This document shows positions 1 through 7,472 of a stretch of 36,784 nucleotides of DNA, piece after piece. The stretch's first letter is position 1. Every line of letters starts with the position of its first letter. The notes below the pieces were generated by a model that was not told the origin of the DNA, searched no databases, and saw only the letters and a list, made by a program, of their open reading frames with translations. A program made the translations under genes and the position numbers. Source of the DNA: Lachnospiraceae bacterium (GTDB taxonomy: Bacteria; Bacillota; Clostridia; Lachnospirales; Lachnospiraceae); the NCBI GenBank assembly GCA_024681985.1, contig JAIKZU010000027.1:1-36784 (forward strand). The letters are read 5' to 3'.

Positions 1-89
1 TTTTTTAAGTTTGCGTATGCGATGGCTGCACATACGGAATCCGTATCCGGATTTTTGTGTCCGATGATCCAGACCTTTTTCTCACTCAT
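1..89 (-). CDS. ppaC: Manganese-dependent inorganic pyrophosphatase (family II, DHH superfamily), N-terminal fragment
   Basis: Partial gene; the window edge cuts it after 29 codons. The minus strand reads from ATG at 89 and begins MSEKKVWIIGHKNPDTDS. GHxNPDxDS is the first metal-binding motif of DHH-superfamily family II pyrophosphatases, which hydrolyse pyrophosphate to two phosphates in the cytoplasm using Mn or Co. The following residues, CAAIAYANLK, also fit this family. A GAGG ribosome binding site sits about 7 bases before the ATG, which fixes the start. The rest of the protein, including the DHH motif and any CBS/DRTGG regulatory insert, lies outside the window, so the subtype cannot be told. 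Other DHH phosphoesterases share the fold, but GHKNPDTDS at the very N-terminus is most typical of PpaC. A terminator for the preceding gene separates the two. Confidence 0.8.
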   Translation of the reverse strand, partial: MSEKKVWIIGHKNPDTDSVCAAIAYANLK

Positions 90-127
90 TTATCTACCTC
101 TGCTCATGTATACGATGATTATGCAAT

Positions 128-168
128 AAAAAACGGCTCCCCGTCTCCAAACGGAGACAGGGAACCGT
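128..168 (-). terminator. Rho-independent terminator after the coiled-coil gene
   Basis: On the minus strand a 16-bp stem (153-168 with 133-148, two G-T wobbles) closes a 4-base loop and is followed directly by a run of six T (plus-strand A run 128-133). It lies 18 bases past the stop codon of the coiled-coil gene and before the start of ppaC, so the two genes are probably separate transcription units. Confidence 0.85.
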
Positions 169-185
169 CTCCTAAACGGTTCTTT

Positions 186-869
186 TTAAAAAATCCCCAA
201 GAGCAAAAACAGGATCGCAACTCCCACACCCAGGTTTAAGATCAAAAGCACAATAGTAAAGATCACTTTACCGCTGACCTTCTTAAACTGTGCCTGGGTC
301 TCTTTGAAGGTGGTGTCCGCTTCGGCCCTCTCGTCCAAAAGTCCCTGTATATTACGATAGACTTTGACGTTTTCATTATGTACCTTATCGTAAAGATCCG
401 TCTTCATTCCCTCTACGGAATCGGAAACGGAAGACAGTCCGGAAAACTCATTTCGCAGTTCATCCAAAACCCGATCCACCTGGGTTTCCACGTTGGTGAC
501 CAGGGCATCCGCCTCGGAATGCTTTTTCTCCAGCTGTGCCTCCAAGTCCGTCAGGGTACGCTGCATCTCTGCGTTCTGGGCTTCCTTTTGATGCAACTGG
601 GACTCCAGTTCATCCACCCGGTTTTCTCTGTCCCGGATCATGGACTGAATCTTCTGTGCTTTCTCCCGGAAGGCATCGATCTCCTTCAGTAAAATATCGT
701 CCGTATTTGTCTTTTCCATATTCTCTTTTTTCACACTCTCCGTCTTTATACTGTCCGGCTTATCTTCCTTTTCCGGCTGCACGATCCCTGCCGCTACCAG
801 TTTCTGCCGGATGATAAAATCCTTATCCAGACCGGTGGTATCCAATTGATTTAAGTCTTCTGTCAACAT
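186..869 (-). CDS. Tail-anchored coiled-coil protein of unknown function
   Basis: I do not recognise a named family. The 227-residue protein has a hydrophilic N-terminal part, a long heptad-rich charged region (roughly residues 60-130: Glu, Lys, Gln, Leu) that should form a coiled coil, a second helical stretch to about residue 200, and one membrane segment at the extreme C-terminus (VIFTIVLLILNLGVGVAILF). With no signal peptide and a C-terminal anchor, it is predicted to be a cytoplasmic coiled coil tethered to the inner face of the membrane. The frame could open at GTG 881, but ATG 869 has a GAGG ribosome binding site 6 bases upstream and GTG 881 has none, so I start at 869. It has its own promoter at 916-944 and its own terminator, so it is probably monocistronic. 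A structural role at the membrane is only a guess. Confidence 0.7.
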   Translation of the reverse strand: MLTEDLNQLDTTGLDKDFIIRQKLVAAGIVQPEKEDKPDSIKTESVKKENMEKTNTDDILLKEIDAFREKAQKIQSMIRDRENRVDELESQLHQKEAQNAEMQRTLTDLEAQLEKKHSEADALVTNVETQVDRVLDELRNEFSGLSSVSDSVEGMKTDLYDKVHNENVKVYRNIQGLLDERAEADTTFKETQAQFKKVSGKVIFTIVLLILNLGVGVAILFLLLGIF

Positions 870-915
870 ATTCATCCTCACACCAAAACGTTAAACACGC
901 TAAAAAGCATAAAAT

Positions 916-944
916 ATTTTATCATCAAAAAATGCAAAAGTAAA
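916..944 (-). promoter_or_regulatory. Predicted sigma-A promoter of the coiled-coil gene
   Basis: The minus strand shows TTTACT (944-939), a 17-base spacer and TAAAAT (921-916), about 47 bases before the chosen ATG at 869. It lies downstream of the nifJ terminator, so it can start an independent transcript. The prediction rests on consensus match and spacing only. Confidence 0.55.
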
Positions 945-976
945 GATATCCCATAAACCCCAAACATACAAAGATA

Positions 977-1009
977 CCCGCAAAAGACCGATCAACGGCC
1001 TCTTGCGGG
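977..1009 (-). terminator. Terminator after nifJ
   Basis: The minus strand forms a 13-bp stem (1009-997 with 989-977, with two wobble pairs) around a 7-base loop, 39 bases past the nifJ stop. The T-rich tail is interrupted (TATCTTTG), so termination may be partial. The rest of the 870-1048 gap holds only the promoter of the next gene. Confidence 0.6.
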
Positions 1010-1048
1010 CATCCCATAAACAACATGAATTACATCTGATAAAACAGA

Positions 1049-4000
1049 TTATTTGTAGAGATCAACCAACTTGGTCAGGTACTCGTAACGCTCCTTATAC
1101 TGCTGTTCGGACTCTGCAAAGAGCTTAGCAGCCTTATTCGGGTTGAACTTAGCCAAAGCAGCGTAACGGCTCTCACCCTTAAGGAATTCCTGGAAGTCTC
1201 CTGTAGGAGCCTTGGAATCAAGGATGAATGCGGGCTCGCCCTTCTTTGCAAGTTCCGGATTGAAGCGGAAGTCGAACCAGTAACCAGCCTCAACAGCCAA
1301 CTTCTCCTCGGTCTGTGCCTTAGCCATACCCTTACGGATACCATGGTTGATACAAGGTGCGTAAGCGATGATCAGGGAAGGTCCAGGATAAGCCTCAGCC
1401 TCAGCCAGAGCCTGTACACACTTGGCAGGATCAGCACCCATGTTGATCTGTGCAACATATACGTAGCCGTAGCTCATAGCGATGCCTGCCAAATCCTTCT
1501 TCTTGGTCTCTTTTCCACCTGCAGCAAACTGTGCGGTAGCGCCAAGAGGTGTGGACTTAGAAGACTGTCCGCCGGTGTTGGAGTAAACCTCGGTATCGAA
1601 TACCATAACGTTGATATCCTTGCCGGAAGCGATGATGTGGTCTAATCCGCCGAAGCCGATATCGTAAGCCCATCCGTCACCACCGAATACCCACTGGGAC
1701 TTCTTTGCCAGATAGTTCTTTTCTTTTAATACTGCCTTTGCAGTGTCAGATCCTTCTGCTTCCAGAGCAGCTACCAGCTTGTCTGTAGCTACGCCGTTTG
1801 TCACGCCGCTTTCGAAGGTGTCGTTCCACTCTTTAACCGCAGCCTTAACATCAGCGCTGCCGGTCTTCTCGCACAGTTCATCCAAAGTAACTTTCAGACG
1901 ATCGCGGATCGCACGCTGTGCCAAAAGCATACCGTAACCGAACTCAGCCGCATCCTCAAACAGAGAGTTGGACCAAGCGGGACCCTGTCCCTTCTTGTTT
2001 ACGGTGTAAGGTGTGGAAGGTGAGGAGTTACCCCAAATGGAGGAACATCCTGTGGCATTTGCGATGTACATACGATCACCGAAGAGCTGTGTGATCAGCT
2101 TCGCATAAGGTGTCTCACCACATCCGCCGCAAGCTCCGGAGAACTCCAACAGAGGCTGCTTGAACTGAGATCCCTTAACGGAATTGATCTTAAACTTCTC
2201 GATGACATCCTGCTTCTCAGGTAAGGTAACTGCATAATCGAAGTATGCCTGCTCGCCTTCATTCTCCTCGAAAGACTGCATGGTGATGGCCTGTACCTTG
2301 TCAGGACAGGTGTTCACGCAGGAACCGCATCCGGTACAATCGTAAGCGGAAATAACGATGGAGAACTTGTAGTCGGGCATGCCGGTCATATCCTTGCAGG
2401 TCATTCCTTCGGGTGCCTTTGCAGCTTCGTCTGCTGTCATAGCAACGGGACGGATGGCTGCATGAGGACATACGTAAGAACACTGGTTACACTGGATACA
2501 CTTGGTCACATCCCAAACCGGTACGTCGGTAGCAACACCACGCTTCTCGAAAGCAGCGGTACCGCTGGGTGTATGGCCGTCCACATATTTCTTTGCAACA
2601 GAAACAGGAATGGTATTACCCTGCTGTGCGTTGACTTTGATCTGGATATCCTTAACGAAATCAGCTGCTGCGCCGCTTCCCTTCACTTCCTGTGTAAAGT
2701 CATCATCCTTAGCGTTCTTCCAGGATTCCGGAACCTCAACCTTTACATAAGCGGTAGCACCGGCATCGATGGCGTCATGGTTCATCTTTACGATGTCATC
2801 ACCCTTCTTTGCATAGGACTTGGTAGCTGCGTCCTTCATAAGGCCGATCACCTGCTCCTCGGGGATGAGCTTGGTCAGTGAGAAGAAAGCTGACTGCAAA
2901 ACGGTATTGATACGCTTGCCTAAGCCGATCTCCTTACCGATCTTTACACCGTCGATGATGTAGAACTGAATGTCGTTCTCAGCGATGTATCTCTTCACCT
3001 GTCCGGGAAGCTTCTCTTCCAGTTCGTCCACGGTCCACTGGGTATTGAAGAGGAAGGTTCCGCCGGGTACTAAGTCCTGCACCATGTTGTACTTGTAGAT
3101 GTATGCCGTACAATGGCAAGCTACGAAGTTTGCCTGGCTGATCAGGTAAGTGGAACGGATGGGTGTATGACCAAAACGTAAGTGGGAAATGGTCACACCA
3201 CCGGATTTCTTGGAGTCATAATCGAAGTATGCCTGTGCATACATATCGGTGTTGTCACCGATGATCTTGATGGAGTTCTTGTTCGCACCAACGGTACCGT
3301 CTGCACCCAAGCCCCAGAACTTGCAGTTCGTGGTTCCTTCGGGAGTGGTAACCGGGTTCTCCTTACGCTCAAGGGAAAGATTTGTCACATCATCCGTAAT
3401 GGAAAGTGTGAAACGCTCTTTGTCCTCATTCTTGTATACGGCAATGATATCAGCCGGGATGGTGTCTTTGGAACCTAAGCCGTAACGTCCGCCAAAGATG
3501 GTCACGTTATCGAACTTCGTACCCTTTAATGCAGCAACTACATCCAGGTACAGAGGCTCACCCAGAGATCCGGGCTCTTTTGTACGATCCAGAACGGAGA
3601 TCTTCTTAACGGTATCAGGAAGTGCCTTGATCAGAGCATCCGCAACGAAAGGACGATACAGACGAACCTTTACGACACCGACCTTCTCTCCTCTCTTCAT
3701 GAGGAAGTCGATGGTCTCGTCGATGGTCTCACAAACGGAACCCATGGCAACGATCACGTGCTCAGCGTCATCCGCACCATAGTAGTTAAACAGGCTGTAG
3801 TTTGTACCAAGCTTCTCATTCACTTTGTCCATGTACTTCTGAACAACAGCGGGAAGCTCTTCGTAATAGGAGTTGCAAGCCTCTCTGGACTGGAAGAAAA
3901 GATCCGGGTTCTGAGCGGAACCTAACTCCATGGGGTTGTTGGGATTTAATGCGTTCTTCTTGAACTCTTCCACCTTGTCCCAAGGCATCATGTCTTCCAA

Positions 4001-4573
4001 CTGATCATAATCCCAAGCTTCGATCTTCTGGATCTCGTGAGATGTACGGAAACCATCAAAGAAATTAATGAAAGGAACCTTGCCTTCGATGGCAGCGCAG
4101 TGAGCTACGGGTGTCAAGTCCATAACTTCCTGAACGGAAGACTCACAGAGCATAGCAACACCGGTCTGACGGCAGGCATATACATCGGAATGATCGCCGA
4201 AGATGTTCAATGCATGTGTAGCTACACAACGGGCAGATACGTTAAATACGCCCGGAAGTCCTTCACCTGCGATCTTGTACAGGTTGGGGATCATCAAAAG
4301 AAGTCCCTGGGAAGCTGTGTATGTAGCGGTAAGGGCACCTGCGGTAAGGGAACCGTGTACTACACCTGCTGCACCTGCCTCGGACTGCATCTCCGTGATC
4401 TGTACGGTCTGTCCAAACAGGTTCTTTCTTCCTGCGTTTGCCCACTCATCGACGTGCTCCGGCATAACCGATGAAGGGGTGATGGGATACATGGCTGCTA
4501 CTTCGGTAAATGCGTATGAAGCATGTGCCGCAGCCTGATTTCCATCCATGGTTTTCATAGATCTCTTAATCAT
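1049..4573 (-). CDS. nifJ: Pyruvate:ferredoxin (flavodoxin) oxidoreductase, single-chain
   Basis: This 1174-residue enzyme oxidises pyruvate and CoA to acetyl-CoA and CO2, passing electrons to ferredoxin; in fermentative Clostridia it links glycolysis to acetate, butyrate or hydrogen formation. The N-terminal pyruvate/TPP domain carries YPITPSS near residue 30 and Glu61. A two-cluster ferredoxin domain has CxxCxxCxxxCP at 692-703 and CxxCxxCxxxCP at 746-757. The proximal 4Fe-4S cysteines are C815, C818, C843 and C1074, matching the Desulfovibrio africanus enzyme apart from an offset of three. The TPP-binding GDGWAYDIG starts at 965. Length and domain order are normal for the fused homodimeric type, and no key residue is missing. 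AGGAGG lies 7 bases before ATG 4573, which decides between this and a second ATG five codons in. A TTGACT at 4623-4618 could be its -35 box, but I see no convincing -10. The gene is flanked by terminators and is probably monocistronic. Confidence 0.97.
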   Translation of the reverse strand: MIKRSMKTMDGNQAAAHASYAFTEVAAMYPITPSSVMPEHVDEWANAGRKNLFGQTVQITEMQSEAGAAGVVHGSLTAGALTATYTASQGLLLMIPNLYKIAGEGLPGVFNVSARCVATHALNIFGDHSDVYACRQTGVAMLCESSVQEVMDLTPVAHCAAIEGKVPFINFFDGFRTSHEIQKIEAWDYDQLEDMMPWDKVEEFKKNALNPNNPMELGSAQNPDLFFQSREACNSYYEELPAVVQKYMDKVNEKLGTNYSLFNYYGADDAEHVIVAMGSVCETIDETIDFLMKRGEKVGVVKVRLYRPFVADALIKALPDTVKKISVLDRTKEPGSLGEPLYLDVVAALKGTKFDNVTIFGGRYGLGSKDTIPADIIAVYKNEDKERFTLSITDDVTNLSLERKENPVTTPEGTTNCKFWGLGADGTVGANKNSIKIIGDNTDMYAQAYFDYDSKKSGGVTISHLRFGHTPIRSTYLISQANFVACHCTAYIYKYNMVQDLVPGGTFLFNTQWTVDELEEKLPGQVKRYIAENDIQFYIIDGVKIGKEIGLGKRINTVLQSAFFSLTKLIPEEQVIGLMKDAATKSYAKKGDDIVKMNHDAIDAGATAYVKVEVPESWKNAKDDDFTQEVKGSGAAADFVKDIQIKVNAQQGNTIPVSVAKKYVDGHTPSGTAAFEKRGVATDVPVWDVTKCIQCNQCSYVCPHAAIRPVAMTADEAAKAPEGMTCKDMTGMPDYKFSIVISAYDCTGCGSCVNTCPDKVQAITMQSFEENEGEQAYFDYAVTLPEKQDVIEKFKINSVKGSQFKQPLLEFSGACGGCGETPYAKLITQLFGDRMYIANATGCSSIWGNSSPSTPYTVNKKGQGPAWSNSLFEDAAEFGYGMLLAQRAIRDRLKVTLDELCEKTGSADVKAAVKEWNDTFESGVTNGVATDKLVAALEAEGSDTAKAVLKEKNYLAKKSQWVFGGDGWAYDIGFGGLDHIIASGKDINVMVFDTEVYSNTGGQSSKSTPLGATAQFAAGGKETKKKDLAGIAMSYGYVYVAQINMGADPAKCVQALAEAEAYPGPSLIIAYAPCINHGIRKGMAKAQTEEKLAVEAGYWFDFRFNPELAKKGEPAFILDSKAPTGDFQEFLKGESRYAALAKFNPNKAAKLFAESEQQYKERYEYLTKLVDLYK

Positions 4574-4700
4574 GTTGTTTCCTCCTACATATATTTGCTT
4601 ACTACTATTAAAAAAATAGTCAAAAGAATGGCCCGCCGATCTAAAGGTTTCCCATAAACGGGCACAAAAAAGCAGCGCAAGATTACGCTTGCCATAATAT

Positions 4701-4745
4701 AATAAGGGCTTTGAAGTAAAAAATCAATACTTCAAAAGCCCTTAT
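4701..4745 (-). terminator. Terminator after the sortase gene
   Basis: A long inverted repeat (AATAAGGGCTTT with its complement, extended to about 18 bp with one bulge) begins 8 bases past the sortase stop. The loop is T-rich on the minus strand and is followed by ATATTATGG; on the plus strand TTGGTTTTATTTTC follows. It closes the surface-protein/sortase unit before nifJ. Confidence 0.75.
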
Positions 4746-4752
4746 TTTGGTT

Positions 4753-5775
4753 TTATTTTCTTCTGGCCAATACCACCAGACGACCGTTTTGCTTGGAATA
4801 CTCACAGGTGGACAGGGTTAAAAGTTCGTCTCCCCAGACTGCGGTCTTTCCTGTCTCGTACAAAGAAGCATCTCTTACCTCCGTCATGTAGGCATCGAAC
4901 TGTTCCTCATCTTCGATCCGGATATAATCATAAAACTGTACATCTTTAGTATGATCGTTGTACACGCTGCTCTTAAAGACGGCGATCACCTCGTAGGTAC
5001 GTTCCTCGTAGAGGGTGGAATAGATGATAAAGGGATGTTCTTCGTAAAACTCCTTTTTCTTATAATCATCCAAAGATCCGAACATGGCGCCGGATTTCAT
5101 ATTATGGCCGTGGATCAAAAGGTTGATGCCGTTTCCGTCCCGATCACAACGCTTGTCCAAAACCAGCAGGCCGTTTAAATCCTCCTCTTTTTGGAGATTG
5201 TGGGCCAGATAAAAATCGTTGTCATCCGCCAGATACATGACCGGATAATCGATCTTCGTATCCGGGATGGTCAGCCACCCGGCCAGGTCATTGTTTTGGT
5301 CGTAGAGTTCCTTCATGTTGGGAAGCATCTCGCCGGAATTGTCTTCATTTTGCAGGATCTGACTATGGATCTGGGCCTGCAGTTTCCGTAATTCACGTTC
5401 ACTTTTAAAACTTCGGTATCCCAGATAGACCACCACTAAAAGAAAGATGCTGGCCGCTATATATAGGAGCAGGGTAAGACGGGTTTTTAAACGTTTTTTG
5501 GACTTGGATATGACGGTGCGGGGCTTGTCCTTTTCAGGAGATATCTCCGGCTTTTTTGCATTTGCCAGGATATCTTCCACTTTTTGCAGGAACTCCTCCC
5601 CCACCACGGATTCAAAAGATATCTGAAAGCGGGTGATCTGCTCCCGGTAGTGTTGTGCTATCTCTTCCGGGGTTTCGCCCACCCGCTCCATACTTCGAAT
5701 TTTTCGTTGATCACGACGAGCCGCCTCGTATGCTTCTAAGGTGGAAAACTCGTGATTCAATAATCGATATGTCAT
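4753..5775 (-). CDS. srtB: Class B sortase with a long cytoplasmic N-terminus
   Basis: A 340-residue membrane transpeptidase that cleaves a C-terminal sorting motif and joins the protein to the cell wall. Catalytic residues are visible: His224 in LIHGHN, Cys324 in TLSTC and Arg332 in NGRLVVLARR; TLSTC followed by GRLVV is the class B pattern. One membrane segment lies at about 101-120 after a basic KSKKRLK stretch, giving an N-in, C-out topology. The roughly 100 residues before it are hydrophilic and charged, much longer than the short N-terminus of characterised SrtB proteins. The start ATG overlaps the stop of the upstream surface-protein gene (ATGA), with AAGGT six bases upstream, so translation is probably coupled and that protein is its likely substrate. 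A hairpin follows the gene. Class assignment rests on motifs; the exact recognised motif is inferred. Confidence 0.93.
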   Translation of the reverse strand: MTYRLLNHEFSTLEAYEAARRDQRKIRSMERVGETPEEIAQHYREQITRFQISFESVVGEEFLQKVEDILANAKKPEISPEKDKPRTVISKSKKRLKTRLTLLLYIAASIFLLVVVYLGYRSFKSERELRKLQAQIHSQILQNEDNSGEMLPNMKELYDQNNDLAGWLTIPDTKIDYPVMYLADDNDFYLAHNLQKEEDLNGLLVLDKRCDRDGNGINLLIHGHNMKSGAMFGSLDDYKKKEFYEEHPFIIYSTLYEERTYEVIAVFKSSVYNDHTKDVQFYDYIRIEDEEQFDAYMTEVRDASLYETGKTAVWGDELLTLSTCEYSKQNGRLVVLARRK

Positions 5776-7283
5776 TTTTTGACCTTAACTTTTTCCTTTA
5801 CGGAAATGGATGAAACCAGTTCAAAACAACCAAAGATGAACAGGATCCCTACGATCATGTTCCGCCAGATATCACTGTCTCCTGTCCGGGGCATATCTCC
5901 TGCATTGGTGCCGTTCACCCGGCTACCGTTGGCATCCACCTCGGTGCCGTCCACATCCACATCACCCTCCAGATCGTCGGCCTCAACGCCACTGATATCC
6001 GTATCATCATCGTCATCCTCGTTGTCATTAATGGCGGTCACACCCATCCGTGCGCTGCCGGAAGAACTACTGGATGAGGATCCGGAACTTCCACTGGAAC
6101 TACTGCTTCCGGAGCTACTGCGCGATGAGGAGCCTGAAGACGAAGTACTGCTGGCAGTCGAAGATGCAGCGGACGAAGCCGTCGAACTTGCCGTTGATGA
6201 AGCAGCAGACGAAGCTGTGGAACTGGCAGTCGAAGATGCACTGGAGGCACTGCTGCTGGATGCACTGCTTGAACTTGATGAACTACTGGAAGGGTTGTTG
6301 GGTGCCGCATATACGATCGCAAACTCCGAAAAATGTGGCGGATTAAAGCGAACGAAATTAGCTCCGTTAATGGTGATGAGCTTTACCCCATTGATCGTAT
6401 CCAAGTTTCCACCATTACTTGTATATGCAGTAAGGGTTCCTGTACCATCTCTGTATGCGGTCAACATGGAACTTGAAATGGCCGAGGGAACCGGAACGGT
6501 AACCGTTGCGGAAGTAAATGTAGGCGCCGGATTGTCATTTAAAGTGATCAAATATATCCCTATGGTGGAGGTCGTTGACGTTGAGGTGGGGATCAATGTA
6601 GAAATGGTAGATCCGCTTCCATTGGAGATCGTAAAATCGTTTCCTGTCAATAAGGTGCCGTTATTTTTCAAAACGGCTGTCATATAAATGCTGTTGGTCG
6701 TCCCCTGATAGGAAACAGCTGTGCCGTCATTAAGCACATCGCTGCCATTTAAGCCATGAATGAATGCGGTGGTCAAGGGTCCCGATGAAATGGAATTTGA
6801 AGATAAAAGACTGCTCCAATTTGCAGTAGTGCCACCATATGTCACATCCGTAAGTGGATTTGACGAGTCAATGGCTGTTGCTGCGATGCTCGTCACACTT
6901 CCCGGGATCGTGATTGTCTCCAATTTCGTACATCCCTCGAAAGCATAAGCACCAATTCTCGTCACTCCGGATTCGATCACTACGTTTACGATATCATCTT
7001 TTATCCCGCAAAGTACCCAGGGAGACCTGTCATTCCCACTGCCGGAAGATACGGTGTAGTCATACATCTGCCCTGCAGTGGAACCGCTGCCTGCAGTAGA
7101 ATCGTAAGAAATAGTAAGTGTCCCTGCCATATCCAGTGTATAGTTCACACCGTTTCCGCAAATACCGCTGGCAGGTCCGTTTAAGGTCGCATAGGCAAAC
7201 CGCGGAAAAAAGGCGATCAAAAGGGACAGTGCGATAGCACTGACACCCAGTATTCTCTTTAAACTCGTATATGTGATCTTCAT
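5772..7283 (-). CDS. Cell-wall-anchored surface protein: BspA-type leucine-rich repeat, Ser-rich stalk, MPRTGD sorting signal
   Basis: A 503-residue secreted protein. A signal peptide covers residues 1-32 (basic start, hydrophobic core, cleavage after AYA). At roughly 90-130 there is one BspA/LRR_5-type repeat (VTRIGAYAFEGCTKLETITI). A Thr/Ser-rich region without a recognised domain follows to about 330, then a stalk of almost pure Ser/Ala/Thr/Gly, an acidic stretch (DNEDDDDD), and MPRTGD at 464-469. A hydrophobic segment and a basic KEKVKVKK tail complete a typical sortase signal, although the first residue is Met rather than Leu or Asn. The frame extends upstream to a TTG, but ATG 7283 has an AAGGA ribosome binding site and a proper signal peptide, so I start there. 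The stop overlaps the sortase start. BspA-type repeats occur in adhesins, but with a single repeat the function is open. Confidence 0.85.
   Translation of the reverse strand: MKITYTSLKRILGVSAIALSLLIAFFPRFAYATLNGPASGICGNGVNYTLDMAGTLTISYDSTAGSGSTAGQMYDYTVSSGSGNDRSPWVLCGIKDDIVNVVIESGVTRIGAYAFEGCTKLETITIPGSVTSIAATAIDSSNPLTDVTYGGTTANWSSLLSSNSISSGPLTTAFIHGLNGSDVLNDGTAVSYQGTTNSIYMTAVLKNNGTLLTGNDFTISNGSGSTISTLIPTSTSTTSTIGIYLITLNDNPAPTFTSATVTVPVPSAISSSMLTAYRDGTGTLTAYTSNGGNLDTINGVKLITINGANFVRFNPPHFSEFAIVYAAPNNPSSSSSSSSSASSSSASSASSTASSTASSAASSTASSTASSAASSTASSTSSSGSSSRSSSGSSSSSGSSGSSSSSSSGSARMGVTAINDNEDDDDDTDISGVEADDLEGDVDVDGTEVDANGSRVNGTNAGDMPRTGDSDIWRNMIVGILFIFGCFELVSSISVKEKVKVKK
6150..6239 (-). repeat. 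36-bp tandem repeat encoding part of the Ser-rich stalk
   Basis: Two full units (6168-6203 and 6204-6239) and a preceding half unit (6150-6167) repeat with a 36-bp period inside the surface-protein gene, each encoding about 12 residues of Ser, Ala and Thr. The copies differ at several third positions, so the array is not a recent perfect duplication. Such arrays can change length by slippage. Confidence 0.7.
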
Positions 7284-7355
7284 TACTACTTTCCTTACAA
7301 ACCCCAAAACATCTATATACAGACGTATTCCTGCAGTGAGTATACCATATCTTGT

Positions 7356-7386
7356 ATTATATTACACTATTTTTTTCATGTTGCAA
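7356..7386 (-). promoter_or_regulatory. Possible promoter of the surface-protein/sortase unit
   Basis: On the minus strand TTGCAA (7386-7381) is followed by a 19-base spacer and a perfect TATAAT (7361-7356), about 73 bases before the ATG. The spacer is longer than the usual 17, so strength is uncertain. TATACT at 7343-7338 is an alternative -10 with no clear -35. Confidence 0.4.
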
Positions 7387-7408
7387 ATAATAATTTTTAC
7401 GATATAAT
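7381..7408 (+). promoter_or_regulatory. Predicted sigma-A promoter of the ABC-F gene
   Basis: TTGCAA (7381-7386), a 16-base spacer and a perfect TATAAT (7403-7408) lie 64 bases before the ABC-F ATG. The roughly 60-base leader contains a small hairpin (AACCTT at 7429-7434 with AAGGTT at 7441-7446) without a T run, so no attenuator is visible. The TTGCAA box is self-complementary and may also serve the divergent unit. Confidence 0.65.
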
Positions 7409-7472
7409 TTAGAAGTTATGTAATTTTTAACCTTGATCAGAAGGTTATTGCAGATTAAAAAGGAGTAATTCT

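Noticed and set aside
162..187. Plus-strand terminator (GAACCGT, ACGGTTC, T run)
   Set aside because: No plus-strand gene leads into it; it overlaps the larger minus-strand terminator and the end of the coiled-coil gene.
2462..2881. Plus-strand open frames inside nifJ and other large genes
   Set aside because: They are antisense to well-supported genes and show no family match or start signal.
4596..4623. Promoter for nifJ with TTGACT at 4623-4618
   Set aside because: The -35 match is good, but no acceptable -10 lies at 16-18 bases (AAGCAA or TAAGCA), so I only mention it under nifJ.
5779..6687. A 302-codon open frame on the plus strand
   Set aside because: It is antisense to the surface-protein gene; the lack of stops comes from the repetitive Ser/Ala codons, and it has no ribosome binding site or recognisable family.
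7284..7307. TTG start for the surface protein
   Set aside because: It would cover the ribosome binding site of the better ATG at 7283 and lengthen the signal peptide unnaturally.
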